DNA of 64,000 nucleotides from Sphingopyxis chilensis (GTDB lineage: Bacteria > Pseudomonadota > Alphaproteobacteria > Sphingomonadales > Sphingomonadaceae). Where the stretch lies: NCBI RefSeq assembly GCF_035930445.1, contig NZ_CP142394.1:715501-779500 (forward strand), written 5' to 3'. Made by a program: the position numbers and the translations under genes. The notes below the pieces were generated by a model. That model had not been told where the DNA came from and ran no database searches. It saw only the letters and a list, made by a program, of their open reading frames with translations. How positions within the stretch are numbered: the stretch's first letter is position 1; every line of letters begins with the position of its first letter. Shown piece by piece: positions 17,789 to 26,299 of this stretch.

Positions 17789-18841
17789 CTATTTCAACTC
17801 CGCCCGCACCATCGCCGTCCCATCGACCATCGCCTTCAGCTTCGCCAAGCTATGCTCGCGGCTGTGATATTTCATCCCGCAATCGGGCGCGATCCAAAGC
17901 CGCTCGGCGTCGACGTAACGCAGCGCCTCGCGGATGCGGTCCGCGACCACCTCGGGCGTTTCGACCTCGGGAATCGACAGGTCGAGCACGCCGTACATGA
18001 TCGTCTTGGTCGGCAGTTCGGTCAGAATGGCAGGGTCGAGCCCGGGCTGCGCCGCCTCGATCGAGATGACGTCGATCGCCGACGCTTCGAGTTCGGCGAG
18101 GAAATCATAGGCCTTGGGCTTCGGCCCCGTCGCGCCCGCGCCGTGGTGGACCATCGCATAGCCGAAACAGATGTGGAGCGCGGTCGTGCCACCGACGCCG
18201 TCGAGCGCGCGGTTGATCGCCTCGATCGCGTAGGCGTTCGCCTCGGCGGCGCGCGCCTGCAAATAGGGTTCGTCCAGCTGGACGACATCGACCCCGGCCG
18301 CGAACAAATCCTTGACCTCGGCGTTGACCGCATCGGCATAGTCCATCGCGAGTGCGCGCGCGTCGGGATAATAGCCATTCTCCGCCTGCTGCGTCATCGT
18401 GAAGGGACCGGGCAGGGTGAGTTTCACCGGTTTCTCCGAATGACGCCGCAGGAAGGCCGCGTCCTGTGCCTCGATCGGCGTGACGCGGCGGATCGGGCCG
18501 GAGACGAGCGGCACCGGATTGGCGTTGCCCGTGCGGTCGATCGCGGTGCCATGCTTCTCGCGGTCGATCCCCGACAGCGCGGTCGCGAGGCGGTTCGAAT
18601 AGCTTTCGCGGCGCATCTCGCCGTCGCCGACGATGTCGATGCCGACCTCTTCCTGATCGCGGATCGCCATCAAGGTCGCGGCCTCTTGAGCGTCGGCGAG
18701 CCAGGGTTCGGGGATGCGCCACAGCGTCTCGGCGCGCACGCGCGGGGGCAGGCTGGCCTTCAGTTTTTCGCGATCGATCAGCCAGTCGGGCTGGGGGTAG
18801 CTTCCGACGATCGTCGTCGGCAATATGGGGCGGTCGAACAA
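17789..18841 (-). CDS. MetE C-terminal-domain-like (cobalamin-independent methionine synthase II) protein
   Basis: The 350-residue product corresponds to the catalytic C-terminal half of MetE alone. It begins with TTIVGSYPQPDWL and has the zinc-binding His and Cys of LHICFGY near residue 223 and the Cys of APDCGMKYH near 320; VQLDEPYL is also conserved. Relatives include short methionine synthases and thiol alkyltransferases such as epoxyalkane:CoM transferase. I prefer the TTG at 18841, which has GAGAGG at good distance; a TTG two codons upstream at 18847 is possible. It is divergent from an acyl-CoA ligase and shares operator site 5 with it, so it is probably part of the catabolic regulon. 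Confidence 0.8.
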   Translation of the reverse strand: MFDRPILPTTIVGSYPQPDWLIDREKLKASLPPRVRAETLWRIPEPWLADAQEAATLMAIRDQEEVGIDIVGDGEMRRESYSNRLATALSGIDREKHGTAIDRTGNANPVPLVSGPIRRVTPIEAQDAAFLRRHSEKPVKLTLPGPFTMTQQAENGYYPDARALAMDYADAVNAEVKDLFAAGVDVVQLDEPYLQARAAEANAYAIEAINRALDGVGGTTALHICFGYAMVHHGAGATGPKPKAYDFLAELEASAIDVISIEAAQPGLDPAILTELPTKTIMYGVLDLSIPEVETPEVVADRIREALRYVDAERLWIAPDCGMKYHSREHSLAKLKAMVDGTAMVRAELK

Positions 18842-18859
18842 GGTCAATCCTCTCGATTT

Positions 18860-18892
18860 TTGGGCTGGCCAAACATTTGCTTAGTATTCTAT
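18860..18892. promoter_or_regulatory. Promoter and operator site 5 (second acyl-CoA ligase / MetE-like gene)
   Basis: TTAGTATTCTAT at 18881-18892 is the fifth copy of the palindrome. TTGGGC at 18860-18865 and TAGTAT at 18882-18887 are 16 bases apart and point toward the ligase gene, whose ATG is 36 bases downstream. It is about 40 bases from the divergent MetE-like start, so both may be controlled. Confidence 0.62.
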
Positions 18893-18927
18893 CTAATTCA
18901 AGTCGAAACGACGGTTGGGAGAGCAAA

Positions 18928-20493
18928 ATGATCGATCTGGAGGCCATCCGGACGCTGGCGGATATTCCGGCGGCGCAGGCGCGGGTCAGGGGCAGCGCGA
19001 CCGCGGTGAAGTTCGGCGAGCGCGAGACGAGTTTTGTCGAACTCGATGCGCGATCGAACCGCGTCGCGAACGCGCTGATCGCGTCGGGCGTGGCTCCCGG
19101 CGACCGTGTTTCGGCGCTGACCAAGAACCATGACAGCTGGTACCCGCTCTTCTTCGGCACCGCCCGTGCGCGCGCTTGCTTGGCGCCCATCAACTGCCGT
19201 CTCGCGCCTGCCGAAATCGGCTTCATTCTGGGCGATGCGGAACCGAAACTGTTGTTGGTCGGCGAAGATTTCTTTGATTCTGCGCTTGCTGCGGTCGCGA
19301 ACCTTCCGGCGCGGCCGCGCCTGATCGCGCTGTACGGCGAACATCCGGCGTTCGAGCCGTTCGATGCGTGGCTGGGCGAGGCATCCGATGCCGCCATCGT
19401 CGATCCGCCGCGGCTAACCGACGATGTGCTCCAGCTCTACACCAGCGGCACGACCGGCCTGCCCAAGGGCGTCGTGCTGACCAACGCCAACTATCGCACC
19501 TTCCTTGAGGCCGCGACCCAGGTTGATGGCTTTGCCTATGGCGAGGACGAGACGGTGATGATCGTCATGCCCTTGTTTCACGTCGCGGGCACCAATGTCA
19601 GCTTCTCGGGACTCGCGCAGGGCGGGCGGCTGGTGCTCGTCAAGGATTTCACGGCCGCCGACGCGGTACGCATGATGCGCGAGGAGAATGTCGCGCACGC
19701 CTTCCTCGCGCCCGCGATGATCCAGATGATGCTGCTTCAGCCCGATGCGGCCGCGAGCGCCTATCCGCAGCTCAAGTCGATCGCCTATGGCGCGTCGCCT
19801 ATCGCGGAAGATGTGCTGCGCCGCGCGCGCGCGACCTTTGGCTGCGACTTCGTGCAATTCTACGGCATGACCGAGTCCGCCGGCGGCGGTTCGTACCTGT
19901 CGCCGAGCGCGCATGACCTGCCGGGTAAGCTCACCTCATGCGGTACGCCGTGGCCGGGCGCGGCGATGGCGATTCTCGATGGTGAGGGGCGCGAACTCGG
20001 CGATGGCGAGATCGGCGAGATTGCGATCCGCGGCGGTATCGTGATGAAGGGCTATTGGAACCGTCCTGCTGCGACCGAAGAGACGCTTGCGGGCGGCTGG
20101 CTCCACACCGGCGATGTCGGTTACCGCGACGCCGACGGCTTCTACTACGTCCACGACCGGATCAAGGACATGATCGTGTCGGGCGGCGAGAATGTCTATC
20201 CGGCCGAGGTCGAGAGCGCGATCATGGGCTGCCCCGGCGTTGCCGACGTCGCGGTGATCGGCGTGCCCGACGACAAATGGGGCGAGGGGGTGAAGGCGCT
20301 GGTGGTGCCGGCGGCGGGTGTGACGCTCGATCCCGCCGATATCGTCGCGTGGGCGCGGACGCGGATCGCGGCGTACAAGGTGCCGAAAAGCATCGAGTTC
20401 ATCGACGCGCTGCCGCGCAATCCGTCGGGCAAGGTGCTGCGCCGTGAACTGCGTGCCCCTTATTGGGAAGGGCGCGATCGCGCGGTGGGGTAA
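18928..20493 (+). CDS. Acyl-CoA ligase (AMP-forming), fatty-acid type
   Basis: This 521-residue ANL enzyme has LYTSGTTGLPKGVVLTNANYR near residue 170, FYGMTESAGGG, the hinge DRIKDMIVSGGENVYPAEVE and the C-terminal NPSGKVLRREL lysine motif. It should form an acyl-CoA from a free acid and ATP. It is clearly distinct from the ligase at 10889, so the regulon has two activation steps or two substrates. The ATG at 18928 follows GGGAGAG. It is the first gene after operator site 5 and ends before a family B repeat. Confidence 0.87.
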   Translation: MIDLEAIRTLADIPAAQARVRGSATAVKFGERETSFVELDARSNRVANALIASGVAPGDRVSALTKNHDSWYPLFFGTARARACLAPINCRLAPAEIGFILGDAEPKLLLVGEDFFDSALAAVANLPARPRLIALYGEHPAFEPFDAWLGEASDAAIVDPPRLTDDVLQLYTSGTTGLPKGVVLTNANYRTFLEAATQVDGFAYGEDETVMIVMPLFHVAGTNVSFSGLAQGGRLVLVKDFTAADAVRMMREENVAHAFLAPAMIQMMLLQPDAAASAYPQLKSIAYGASPIAEDVLRRARATFGCDFVQFYGMTESAGGGSYLSPSAHDLPGKLTSCGTPWPGAAMAILDGEGRELGDGEIGEIAIRGGIVMKGYWNRPAATEETLAGGWLHTGDVGYRDADGFYYVHDRIKDMIVSGGENVYPAEVESAIMGCPGVADVAVIGVPDDKWGEGVKALVVPAAGVTLDPADIVAWARTRIAAYKVPKSIEFIDALPRNPSGKVLRRELRAPYWEGRDRAVG

Positions 20494-20530
20494 GCGTGTC
20501 TGCTTTGGGGTGGCTATCGGCCGTTCGTGC

Positions 20531-20612
20531 ACCCCGGCGAAAGCCGGGGCCCAGTGCGGAAATATTCCAGGTTAGCGCCATCTTTCTGGACCCCGGCTTT
20601 CGCCGGGGCACA
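20531..20612. repeat. REP-like inverted repeat, family B copy 1
   Basis: CCCCGGCGAAAGCCGGGG on the left and CCCCGGCTTTCGCCGGGG on the right are each palindromic and also mirror each other. A very similar unit, including its inner spacer CCCAGTGCGGAAATAT, is at 54625-54706. It separates convergent genes. Confidence 0.85.
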
Positions 20613-20654
20613 CATCTCTATCGGCCGCTTCCGGCCGCAAAGTGGACGACAGGC

Positions 20655-21326
20655 CTATCGCGTCCGCGCAAACCAGATGACGTGCCGTGCGCCCTTGCCG
20701 TTGCTGCGGGCGCGGACGGTGACTTCATCGACCGCGAAGCCCGCCGCCGTCAGTCGACGAGTGAATTGCGCGTCGGGGGCCGCCGACCAGATCGCGAGCA
20801 CGCCGCCCGGCCGCAGCGCCGCCTTGGCCGATGCGAGACCCGAGGCCGAATAGATGCCGTCGTTGGCCTGCCGGACCAGTCCGTCGGGGCCGTTGTCGAC
20901 ATCGAGCAGGATCGCGTCGTAACAGTCGCGCCCAGCCGCGATCGCCGCCGCGACATCGCCGATGACCAACTCGACGCGCGGATCGTCGAGGCAGGTGGCC
21001 GCGAGATCCGCCATTGGTTCGCGCGCCCAGTCGATGATTTCGGGGACGAGCTCGGCGACGGTGACCTTCGCGGCCGGGCCGAGCGCCGCGAGCGCCGCGC
21101 GCAGGGTGAACCCCATCCCATAGCCGCCGATCAGCAGGTGGGCGGTATCGGGGTTCCGCAGCCGCTCGCAGCTCATCACCGCCAGCGCTTCTTCGGAGCC
21201 GCTCATCCGGCTGTTCATCAATTCATTGCCGCCGATCACGATGATGAAATCGTCGCCGCGCCGGTAGAGGCGCAGTTCGTCGCCACCCGGAATCTGCGCG
21301 GTGTCGATCAGTTCGCGGACTTTCAC
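20655..21326 (-). CDS. Spermidine synthase-like methyltransferase-fold protein
   Basis: The 223-residue protein has the Rossmann core of the polyamine synthase group: LLIGGYGMGFTLRAAL for the nucleotide-binding loop, VAELVPEIIDWA, and YDAILLDVDNGPDGL with the acidic residues. It lacks the N-terminal tetramerisation domain of true SpeE, so the product is uncertain. The start is a GTG at 21326. It lies seven bases after astB and appears to be the last gene of the ast operon, where a role in arginine-derived polyamine metabolism is possible but unproven. Confidence 0.65.
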   Translation of the reverse strand: MKVRELIDTAQIPGGDELRLYRRGDDFIIVIGGNELMNSRMSGSEEALAVMSCERLRNPDTAHLLIGGYGMGFTLRAALAALGPAAKVTVAELVPEIIDWAREPMADLAATCLDDPRVELVIGDVAAAIAAGRDCYDAILLDVDNGPDGLVRQANDGIYSASGLASAKAALRPGGVLAIWSAAPDAQFTRRLTAAGFAVDEVTVRARSNGKGARHVIWFARTR

Positions 21327-21333
21327 CAGTCGA

Positions 21334-22584
21334 TCAGTTCAGCTCGCTCAGCCCAAGCTCGGCGAGCAGGGCGTTTCGCGCCTTGCGGACGTCGCTTGCC
21401 AGCGCCGCCGAGGCGAGGTCGCCCGGCACGATCGCTTCGGGCCAATGTTTCGCCACCACGCCGGCAATCCGGTCGAGCTTCGCTTCGTCGGCGATGAAGC
21501 GCGGATCGACCGTCCGGGGATCGGCGACGACGCGCAGCCGCAGGCAGGCGGGGCCGCCGCCATTCGCCATCGATTGGCGCACATCGACGGGCAGCAATCG
21601 GCGGATCGGACCATTGCCCGCGATCATGCCCTGCAGCCAGTTCCACACCGCGGGCGTGGCCTGCGCCTCGGTCGGCAGCACCAGTCCCATACCGCCGCCA
21701 TCGGGCAGGCTGACGAGCTGCGCGTTGAACAGGTAGGATTTGATCGCGTCGGGCAGGCTCACCGCGCTCGCCGGCACCTCGACGATCTCGACCTGGGGGA
21801 AGGCGGCACGGATTTCCGCATGCGCGGCGTCGCGGTCCTCGAACGCGGTTTCGTGCGTGAAGAGGACATGCTCGTTCGCGACCGCGACGACGTCGTTGTG
21901 GAAGGCTCCGCCCTGGATCGCGGTGTCCGACTGGCGGATGAAAAGCGTCCGGGCCGGGTCGAGCCGGTGCAGCCTGGCGACCGCTTTCGACGCGTCGAGA
22001 TGCTGGCGTGCCGGGAAGCGACCGCCCCCGACGCCATAGACGAAGATTTCGACGCCTTGCCCGTCATGCCCGTCGCACAGCCGCATATGGTTCGCCGCGC
22101 CCTCGTCGCCGAAGGGAGCGGGGATGGGGGCGTGCACCGCGAAAGCGGGATCGGCGAAGGCGAGCCGCAGCTGCGCCAGCGTGCCCGGCCATTCGTGGCT
22201 GCGGTGCGGCATGGTGACGAGGTTCGCGGCGGTCAGGTGGCATTTGCCGTCGGCGCTGTCGGGCGCAGGGGAAACGGTCGCCGCGTTTGCGGCCCACATC
22301 GACGACGCCGACCAGGCCTGCGCGCGCAAATGTCCCTCGGCATCCTCCGGCGTCGTGCCCAGCGTTTCAAGCCACGGCGCGTCGGGACGATCGAGCGGCA
22401 TGAAAAAGCCCTGGGGCAGACCGAGCGTGAGATTGTGGCGCATCTTCTCGATGCCCTGCAGCGCCGCGGCGCGCGGCTGCGATACATCGCCGGCATGGCT
22501 GGCCGACGCGATATTGCCGCGGCTCAGCCCCGCATAATTGTGGCTCGGGCCGATAATCCCGTCGAAATTGATTTCGGTGAGCAT
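21334..22584 (-). CDS. astB: N-succinylarginine dihydrolase
   Basis: The 416-residue product matches AstB in length (about 440) and sequence from the first residues (INFDGIIGPSHNYAGLSRGN), with QGAFHNDVVAVAN carrying the catalytic His and NGGGPACLRLR near the C-terminus. AstB releases two ammonia and CO2 from N2-succinylarginine to form succinylornithine, step two of the arginine succinyltransferase pathway in the cytoplasm. It starts three bases after astA. Confidence 0.92.
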   Translation of the reverse strand: MLTEINFDGIIGPSHNYAGLSRGNIASASHAGDVSQPRAAALQGIEKMRHNLTLGLPQGFFMPLDRPDAPWLETLGTTPEDAEGHLRAQAWSASSMWAANAATVSPAPDSADGKCHLTAANLVTMPHRSHEWPGTLAQLRLAFADPAFAVHAPIPAPFGDEGAANHMRLCDGHDGQGVEIFVYGVGGGRFPARQHLDASKAVARLHRLDPARTLFIRQSDTAIQGGAFHNDVVAVANEHVLFTHETAFEDRDAAHAEIRAAFPQVEIVEVPASAVSLPDAIKSYLFNAQLVSLPDGGGMGLVLPTEAQATPAVWNWLQGMIAGNGPIRRLLPVDVRQSMANGGGPACLRLRVVADPRTVDPRFIADEAKLDRIAGVVAKHWPEAIVPGDLASAALASDVRKARNALLAELGLSELN

Positions 22585-22587
22585 GGC

Positions 22588-23589
22588 CTAGCGTCCGATC
22601 CAGCTGATCGCGTCGCCCTTGCCGACGCCCAAAATGCGCGCCGCCTCGGCATCGATCGTCCCGTCGGCACCGATCTTTCCGAAGCAGCAGCGAAACTCCG
22701 CAAGCCGCCCCGTCGCGACCAGCGCATCCACGCCGCCTTCGGCAATGCCGGTGATTTCGATATGTCGGGCATCGCGGATACTCGCGACCTGATCGGTGCG
22801 CGCGGTCATGGTCGGGCCACCGTCGAAGATGTCGACGTAATTTTCGAAAGCGAAGCCTTCATTCTCCAGCATCCGCATCGCGGCGCGCCCGGTCGGGTGG
22901 GGGACGCCGATGACGCTGCGCGCATGTTCGCCCAGCATCGCGATATAGACGGGATGCTTGGGCATCAGGTCGGCGATGAACTGGTTGCCGTGGACCGCGT
23001 TGAACTGGTCGGCTTCCTGGAAGTTCATCCCGAAAAATTTGCCCGCGACACCGTCCCAGAAGGGCGAGCCGCCGGCCTCGTCGATCACCCCGCGCAGCTC
23101 GGCGAGGATGCGGTCGCCGAAGCGCGGCCGGTGGCGCGCGATGAACAGGTAGCGCGAGCGCGCGAGCAGCAGCCCCAGCCCGCCCGCGCGTGCCGCCGGG
23201 TGCAGGAACAGCCCGCCGACCTCGCTCGCGCCGTTGAGATCGTTGCTCAGCATCAGCACCTGCGCATGGAAGGTGCGGTTCAATTGCTCGCTATGCTTGC
23301 TGTCGGTGCCGATGCGATAGGAGTAGAAAGGCCAGCGTTGCCCGACCTGCCCGAAAATCTGGCAGGTGCCGCGCACTTCGCCGCTGTCGAGGTCTTCGAG
23401 CACCATCAGGTAAAGCTCGTCCGCCGGATATTCCTTCTCCGAAGCAAAGCCCGCTTCGGCACGCTCAAGCTTGGCGCGCAGCGCCTTCTTGTCGGGGGGC
23501 AGGTTGGTGAAGCCGCCGCCGGTCAGCTTTGCCATCTCGTAGATGCTCTGCAGGTCGCCCGGTTTGGCCGCCCGGATCACATAATTCAC
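22588..23589 (-). CDS. astA: Arginine N-succinyltransferase
   Basis: The 333-residue protein has the AstA pattern: YVIRAAKPGDLQSIYEMAK at the start, LFLHPAARAGGLGLLLARSRYLF as the acyl-CoA-binding motif, and DIFDGGPTMTARTDQVASI in the second half. It transfers succinyl from succinyl-CoA to arginine. The start is a GTG at 23589 that overlaps the stop of the upstream M20 peptidase gene (GTGA), so translation is coupled. The steps after AstB (astC, astD, astE) are not in the window. Confidence 0.92.
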   Translation of the reverse strand: MNYVIRAAKPGDLQSIYEMAKLTGGGFTNLPPDKKALRAKLERAEAGFASEKEYPADELYLMVLEDLDSGEVRGTCQIFGQVGQRWPFYSYRIGTDSKHSEQLNRTFHAQVLMLSNDLNGASEVGGLFLHPAARAGGLGLLLARSRYLFIARHRPRFGDRILAELRGVIDEAGGSPFWDGVAGKFFGMNFQEADQFNAVHGNQFIADLMPKHPVYIAMLGEHARSVIGVPHPTGRAAMRMLENEGFAFENYVDIFDGGPTMTARTDQVASIRDARHIEITGIAEGGVDALVATGRLAEFRCCFGKIGADGTIDAEAARILGVGKGDAISWIGR

Positions 23590-24797
23590 ACCGTCCCCCG
23601 TTCCGCTATTCTTGTCATGGTCAGCGCCGACAGCCGCGCGCGCTCGGCGAGGCTGTCGACGATCAGAAATTCGTCCGCGCTGTGGATCGCCCCGCCGCGC
23701 GGACCCATCGTATCCACCACAGGAATACCGCACGCCGCGATATTGTTGCCGTCGCACACGCCTCCGGTCGCGTTCCAGCCGATCGGCGGCAGGCCCAGTG
23801 CCGCGCCGCAGTCGCGCACCAGTTCGAACAATCGCGTCGCGGCGGCATCGAGCGGCTTGGGCGGGCGGTTGAAATTGCCGTGAATGTAGCAGTGCACGTC
23901 ATGGTCGCGCGAGACGGCTGCCACCGCCGCGCGCAGCGCCGCCTCCGCCTCGACCATCGCCTCGGGTGTGGACGGACGCATGTTGACGCGCAGGATCGCG
24001 CTGTCGGGGACGACATTGTTGGGCCCGCCGCCGTCGATCTTCGCGGGATTGACCTTCAGCGCCGGCGATTTGAGCGCCGCGAGCCGCAGCGCGAGGTCGG
24101 CCGCGGCGAGCAGCGCATTGCGCCCGTCGTCGGGATTGCGCCCGGCATGCGCCGACAGCCCGTGGACGATCACCGAGAAATTGCCGCTGCCCGGCCGCGC
24201 GCCGGCGAGCGTGCCGTCGGGCAGCGCGGGTTCGTAGGTCAGCGCGGCGGTCTTGCCCTTGGCCAGCTCGGCGATCAGCGCGGCCGACGCGTGACTGCCC
24301 GTCTCCTCGTCGCTGTTGATCATCACATCGTAACCGACGCGGCCTGCCAGCGGCGAGGCTTCAAGCGCGTTCAGCGCCGCGAGGATTACCGCAATCCCCG
24401 CCTTCATGTCGGCGGTGCCGGGGCCGTTGAGCACGCCGGGTTCGAGCCACTTCAGCGTCTGGAACGGATGATCGGCGGCGAACACCGTGTCCATATGGCC
24501 CGTCAGCAGCAATTGCACCGGCGCGTCGGGCCGCACGCGAAGATGCAGATGGTCGCCGCGCTGTGTGGTCTTGATCTGGCCCGCCGCATCGACGTTCTCG
24601 ACCGGATCGGGGGTGACGAGCCGTATCTCGCCGGGCAGCACGGCAAAGGCGTCGGCAAGCTGGCCCGCGACGATCTTGAGTCCCGCGAGATTGCCCGTGC
24701 CGCTATTCACCGCCGCCCATTGCTCGACCTGTGCGAGCATCGGCGCATCGGCGGCGCGGTCGAGCACGGGGGCTTCGGCGGTCGTGATGGATGTCAT
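23586..24797 (-). CDS. M20-family metallopeptidase in the ast operon
   Basis: The 403-residue protein is an M20 dizinc hydrolase of the ArgE/DapE/glutamate carboxypeptidase group. Metal ligands are visible in TGHMDTVF, NGPGTADMKAG, INSDEETGSHAS and near the C-terminus. A dimerisation domain with SGNFSVIVHGLSAHAG lies in the middle. It is the first gene of the operon and is coupled to astA. Since DapE removes succinyl groups, one reading is that it performs the final desuccinylation usually done by AstE; this is inference from position only. Confidence 0.85.
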   Translation of the reverse strand: MTSITTAEAPVLDRAADAPMLAQVEQWAAVNSGTGNLAGLKIVAGQLADAFAVLPGEIRLVTPDPVENVDAAGQIKTTQRGDHLHLRVRPDAPVQLLLTGHMDTVFAADHPFQTLKWLEPGVLNGPGTADMKAGIAVILAALNALEASPLAGRVGYDVMINSDEETGSHASAALIAELAKGKTAALTYEPALPDGTLAGARPGSGNFSVIVHGLSAHAGRNPDDGRNALLAAADLALRLAALKSPALKVNPAKIDGGGPNNVVPDSAILRVNMRPSTPEAMVEAEAALRAAVAAVSRDHDVHCYIHGNFNRPPKPLDAAATRLFELVRDCGAALGLPPIGWNATGGVCDGNNIAACGIPVVDTMGPRGGAIHSADEFLIVDSLAERARLSALTMTRIAERGTV

Positions 24798-24845
24798 GCG
24801 CCGGCTATAGACGTCCGTGCCGCCCTTTTGCCACCCCCGACGACG

Positions 24846-26060
24846 CTACGGAGTCTTCGCCGCGGGAGCTGCCGGTTTGAGCAGCGGCGTATAACCTCGA
24901 AGTTGCAGCGCCTTGCGCGGCGAAAGCGTCGCGGCGAGCGTATCGAGCGATTGGTGCGCGCGCGCGTCCTTGCGCTGTGCGAACAGCGTGCGCGCGAGTT
25001 CGACCTGCGCGCGCTGCCGCACGTCGAGGTTGCCGAAGGGGTCGAAGAAGGAATCGATCCGGGCCTGGTCCTTGACCCCGGTCCAGGCGAAGGGCCGGGT
25101 GCTCGCGGTGTCCCCGGCGATGGCGGTATAGCTCCGCGCGGCCTCGGCGAGCGATAGTTTGCCCGTCAGTACGGCGTATCGCGTCTGGAACAGCCGCGCT
25201 TCGGGCGATGCATTGGCGCCGGTGAAATCGGTAAGGACGCGCTCGACCCAGCCCCAGTTCACTACGCCCGTAGTCGCCTGCATCCCGAGCAGGTTGAAGG
25301 CAAGGATCGCGCCGCGATGCTCCGCCGTCGTCGCGGCACGCACGGCAGCGTCGTCGGGGCGACCGAGGCTCGCGGCCGGCACGAGTTCGATCGCGGGGTC
25401 ATGCTTCAGGATCGCCTCGATGTCGGGTTTGTGGAAATATCCAACGACGACGACGATGGTTTCGCCTTTCCGCTTGTGCGCGATCGCGCGGATGCGCTGC
25501 GCCTGCATGAAGGTGCGATAGAGATAGAGGCGGCGCGGCAGGTCGCGATCGGCGCGCGGCGCGGGTTCGCCCGCCCATTTCTGCAGCGGCGCAAGCGTCG
25601 CCGGATCGTCGGCGGAAAGGAAATCCCAATCGAGGATCTTGCGGTCAGGAAAGGTCAGGAAGCCCTGAAAGCCTTGTGCTTTGCGCACTTCGAGCGGCGT
25701 GTCGAGGTCGAGCCCGAAGCCGAGTAACTGGTCGTCGACCGGCGGCATCCAGTCGATCGGGCAAAGCTCGGTCGGGTTATTCGCCGCCCAAGGCAGGATG
25801 ATGCCCTGGATCTCGTATGTGAATTCGTAAAAATCTTGCCGCGACGCTTGTTCGGGCGGGCGCTCGATGCAGACTGCGGCGGGCTTCACCAGATCGAGCC
25901 ACGCCGCGAGCATCCCCGGCTGGTCCTTCTCGGCGACAAGCTGCGCGCTATGGTCGACGCCGAGAATCGCGAGCCGCGTCCTGATCTTTTCGGCTTCGGC
26001 AGGTCGCGGGAAGGCCGCCGCGAGCAAAAGCAGGAGGCAGGCCAGGGCATGATGCGGCAT
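24846..26060 (-). CDS. Secreted protein of unknown function
   Basis: A 404-residue protein with a clear signal peptide (HHALACLLLLLAAAF, then a PAEA cleavage region). The mature part has motifs ILGVDHSAQLV, VCIERPP and VVVVGYFHKPDIEAIL, faintly like TraB/ChaN-type proteins with conserved His and Glu, but I do not recognise the family. The C-terminal third is alpha-helical with repeat-like segments. The ATG at 26060 follows GAGG at nine bases. It lies after the M20 gene in the other direction of reading order (upstream of it on the same strand), 48 bases away, so it might be transcribed with it. Confidence 0.6.
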   Translation of the reverse strand: MPHHALACLLLLLAAAFPRPAEAEKIRTRLAILGVDHSAQLVAEKDQPGMLAAWLDLVKPAAVCIERPPEQASRQDFYEFTYEIQGIILPWAANNPTELCPIDWMPPVDDQLLGFGLDLDTPLEVRKAQGFQGFLTFPDRKILDWDFLSADDPATLAPLQKWAGEPAPRADRDLPRRLYLYRTFMQAQRIRAIAHKRKGETIVVVVGYFHKPDIEAILKHDPAIELVPAASLGRPDDAAVRAATTAEHRGAILAFNLLGMQATTGVVNWGWVERVLTDFTGANASPEARLFQTRYAVLTGKLSLAEAARSYTAIAGDTASTRPFAWTGVKDQARIDSFFDPFGNLDVRQRAQVELARTLFAQRKDARAHQSLDTLAATLSPRKALQLRGYTPLLKPAAPAAKTP

Positions 26061-26299
26061 GGTCGATTTCCTCGATCGAACGGGGGAAAGACCGCATAGC
26101 ATGGGTTCCGTTCGCGACAAGGCGCGGTGCTGCGGCCCATGTCCGCGCGCGGGTAATGATGTCGCCGCGATACGGTAAATCACTGCTGCCGGCCGCATAA
26201 TCGGTTATGAACGCGCCCGAATCGTCCCGGATCGCAATATATTAACCGAAACTTCGGGACAGCCTGCTTACGCTGGCCGAAACCAGATTGAGTGAGCCG

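Noticed and set aside
21301-23883. 860-codon forward open frame over the ast genes
   Set aside because: The reverse strand there encodes clear AstA and AstB; the forward product is Arg/His/Asp-rich with no recognisable domain.
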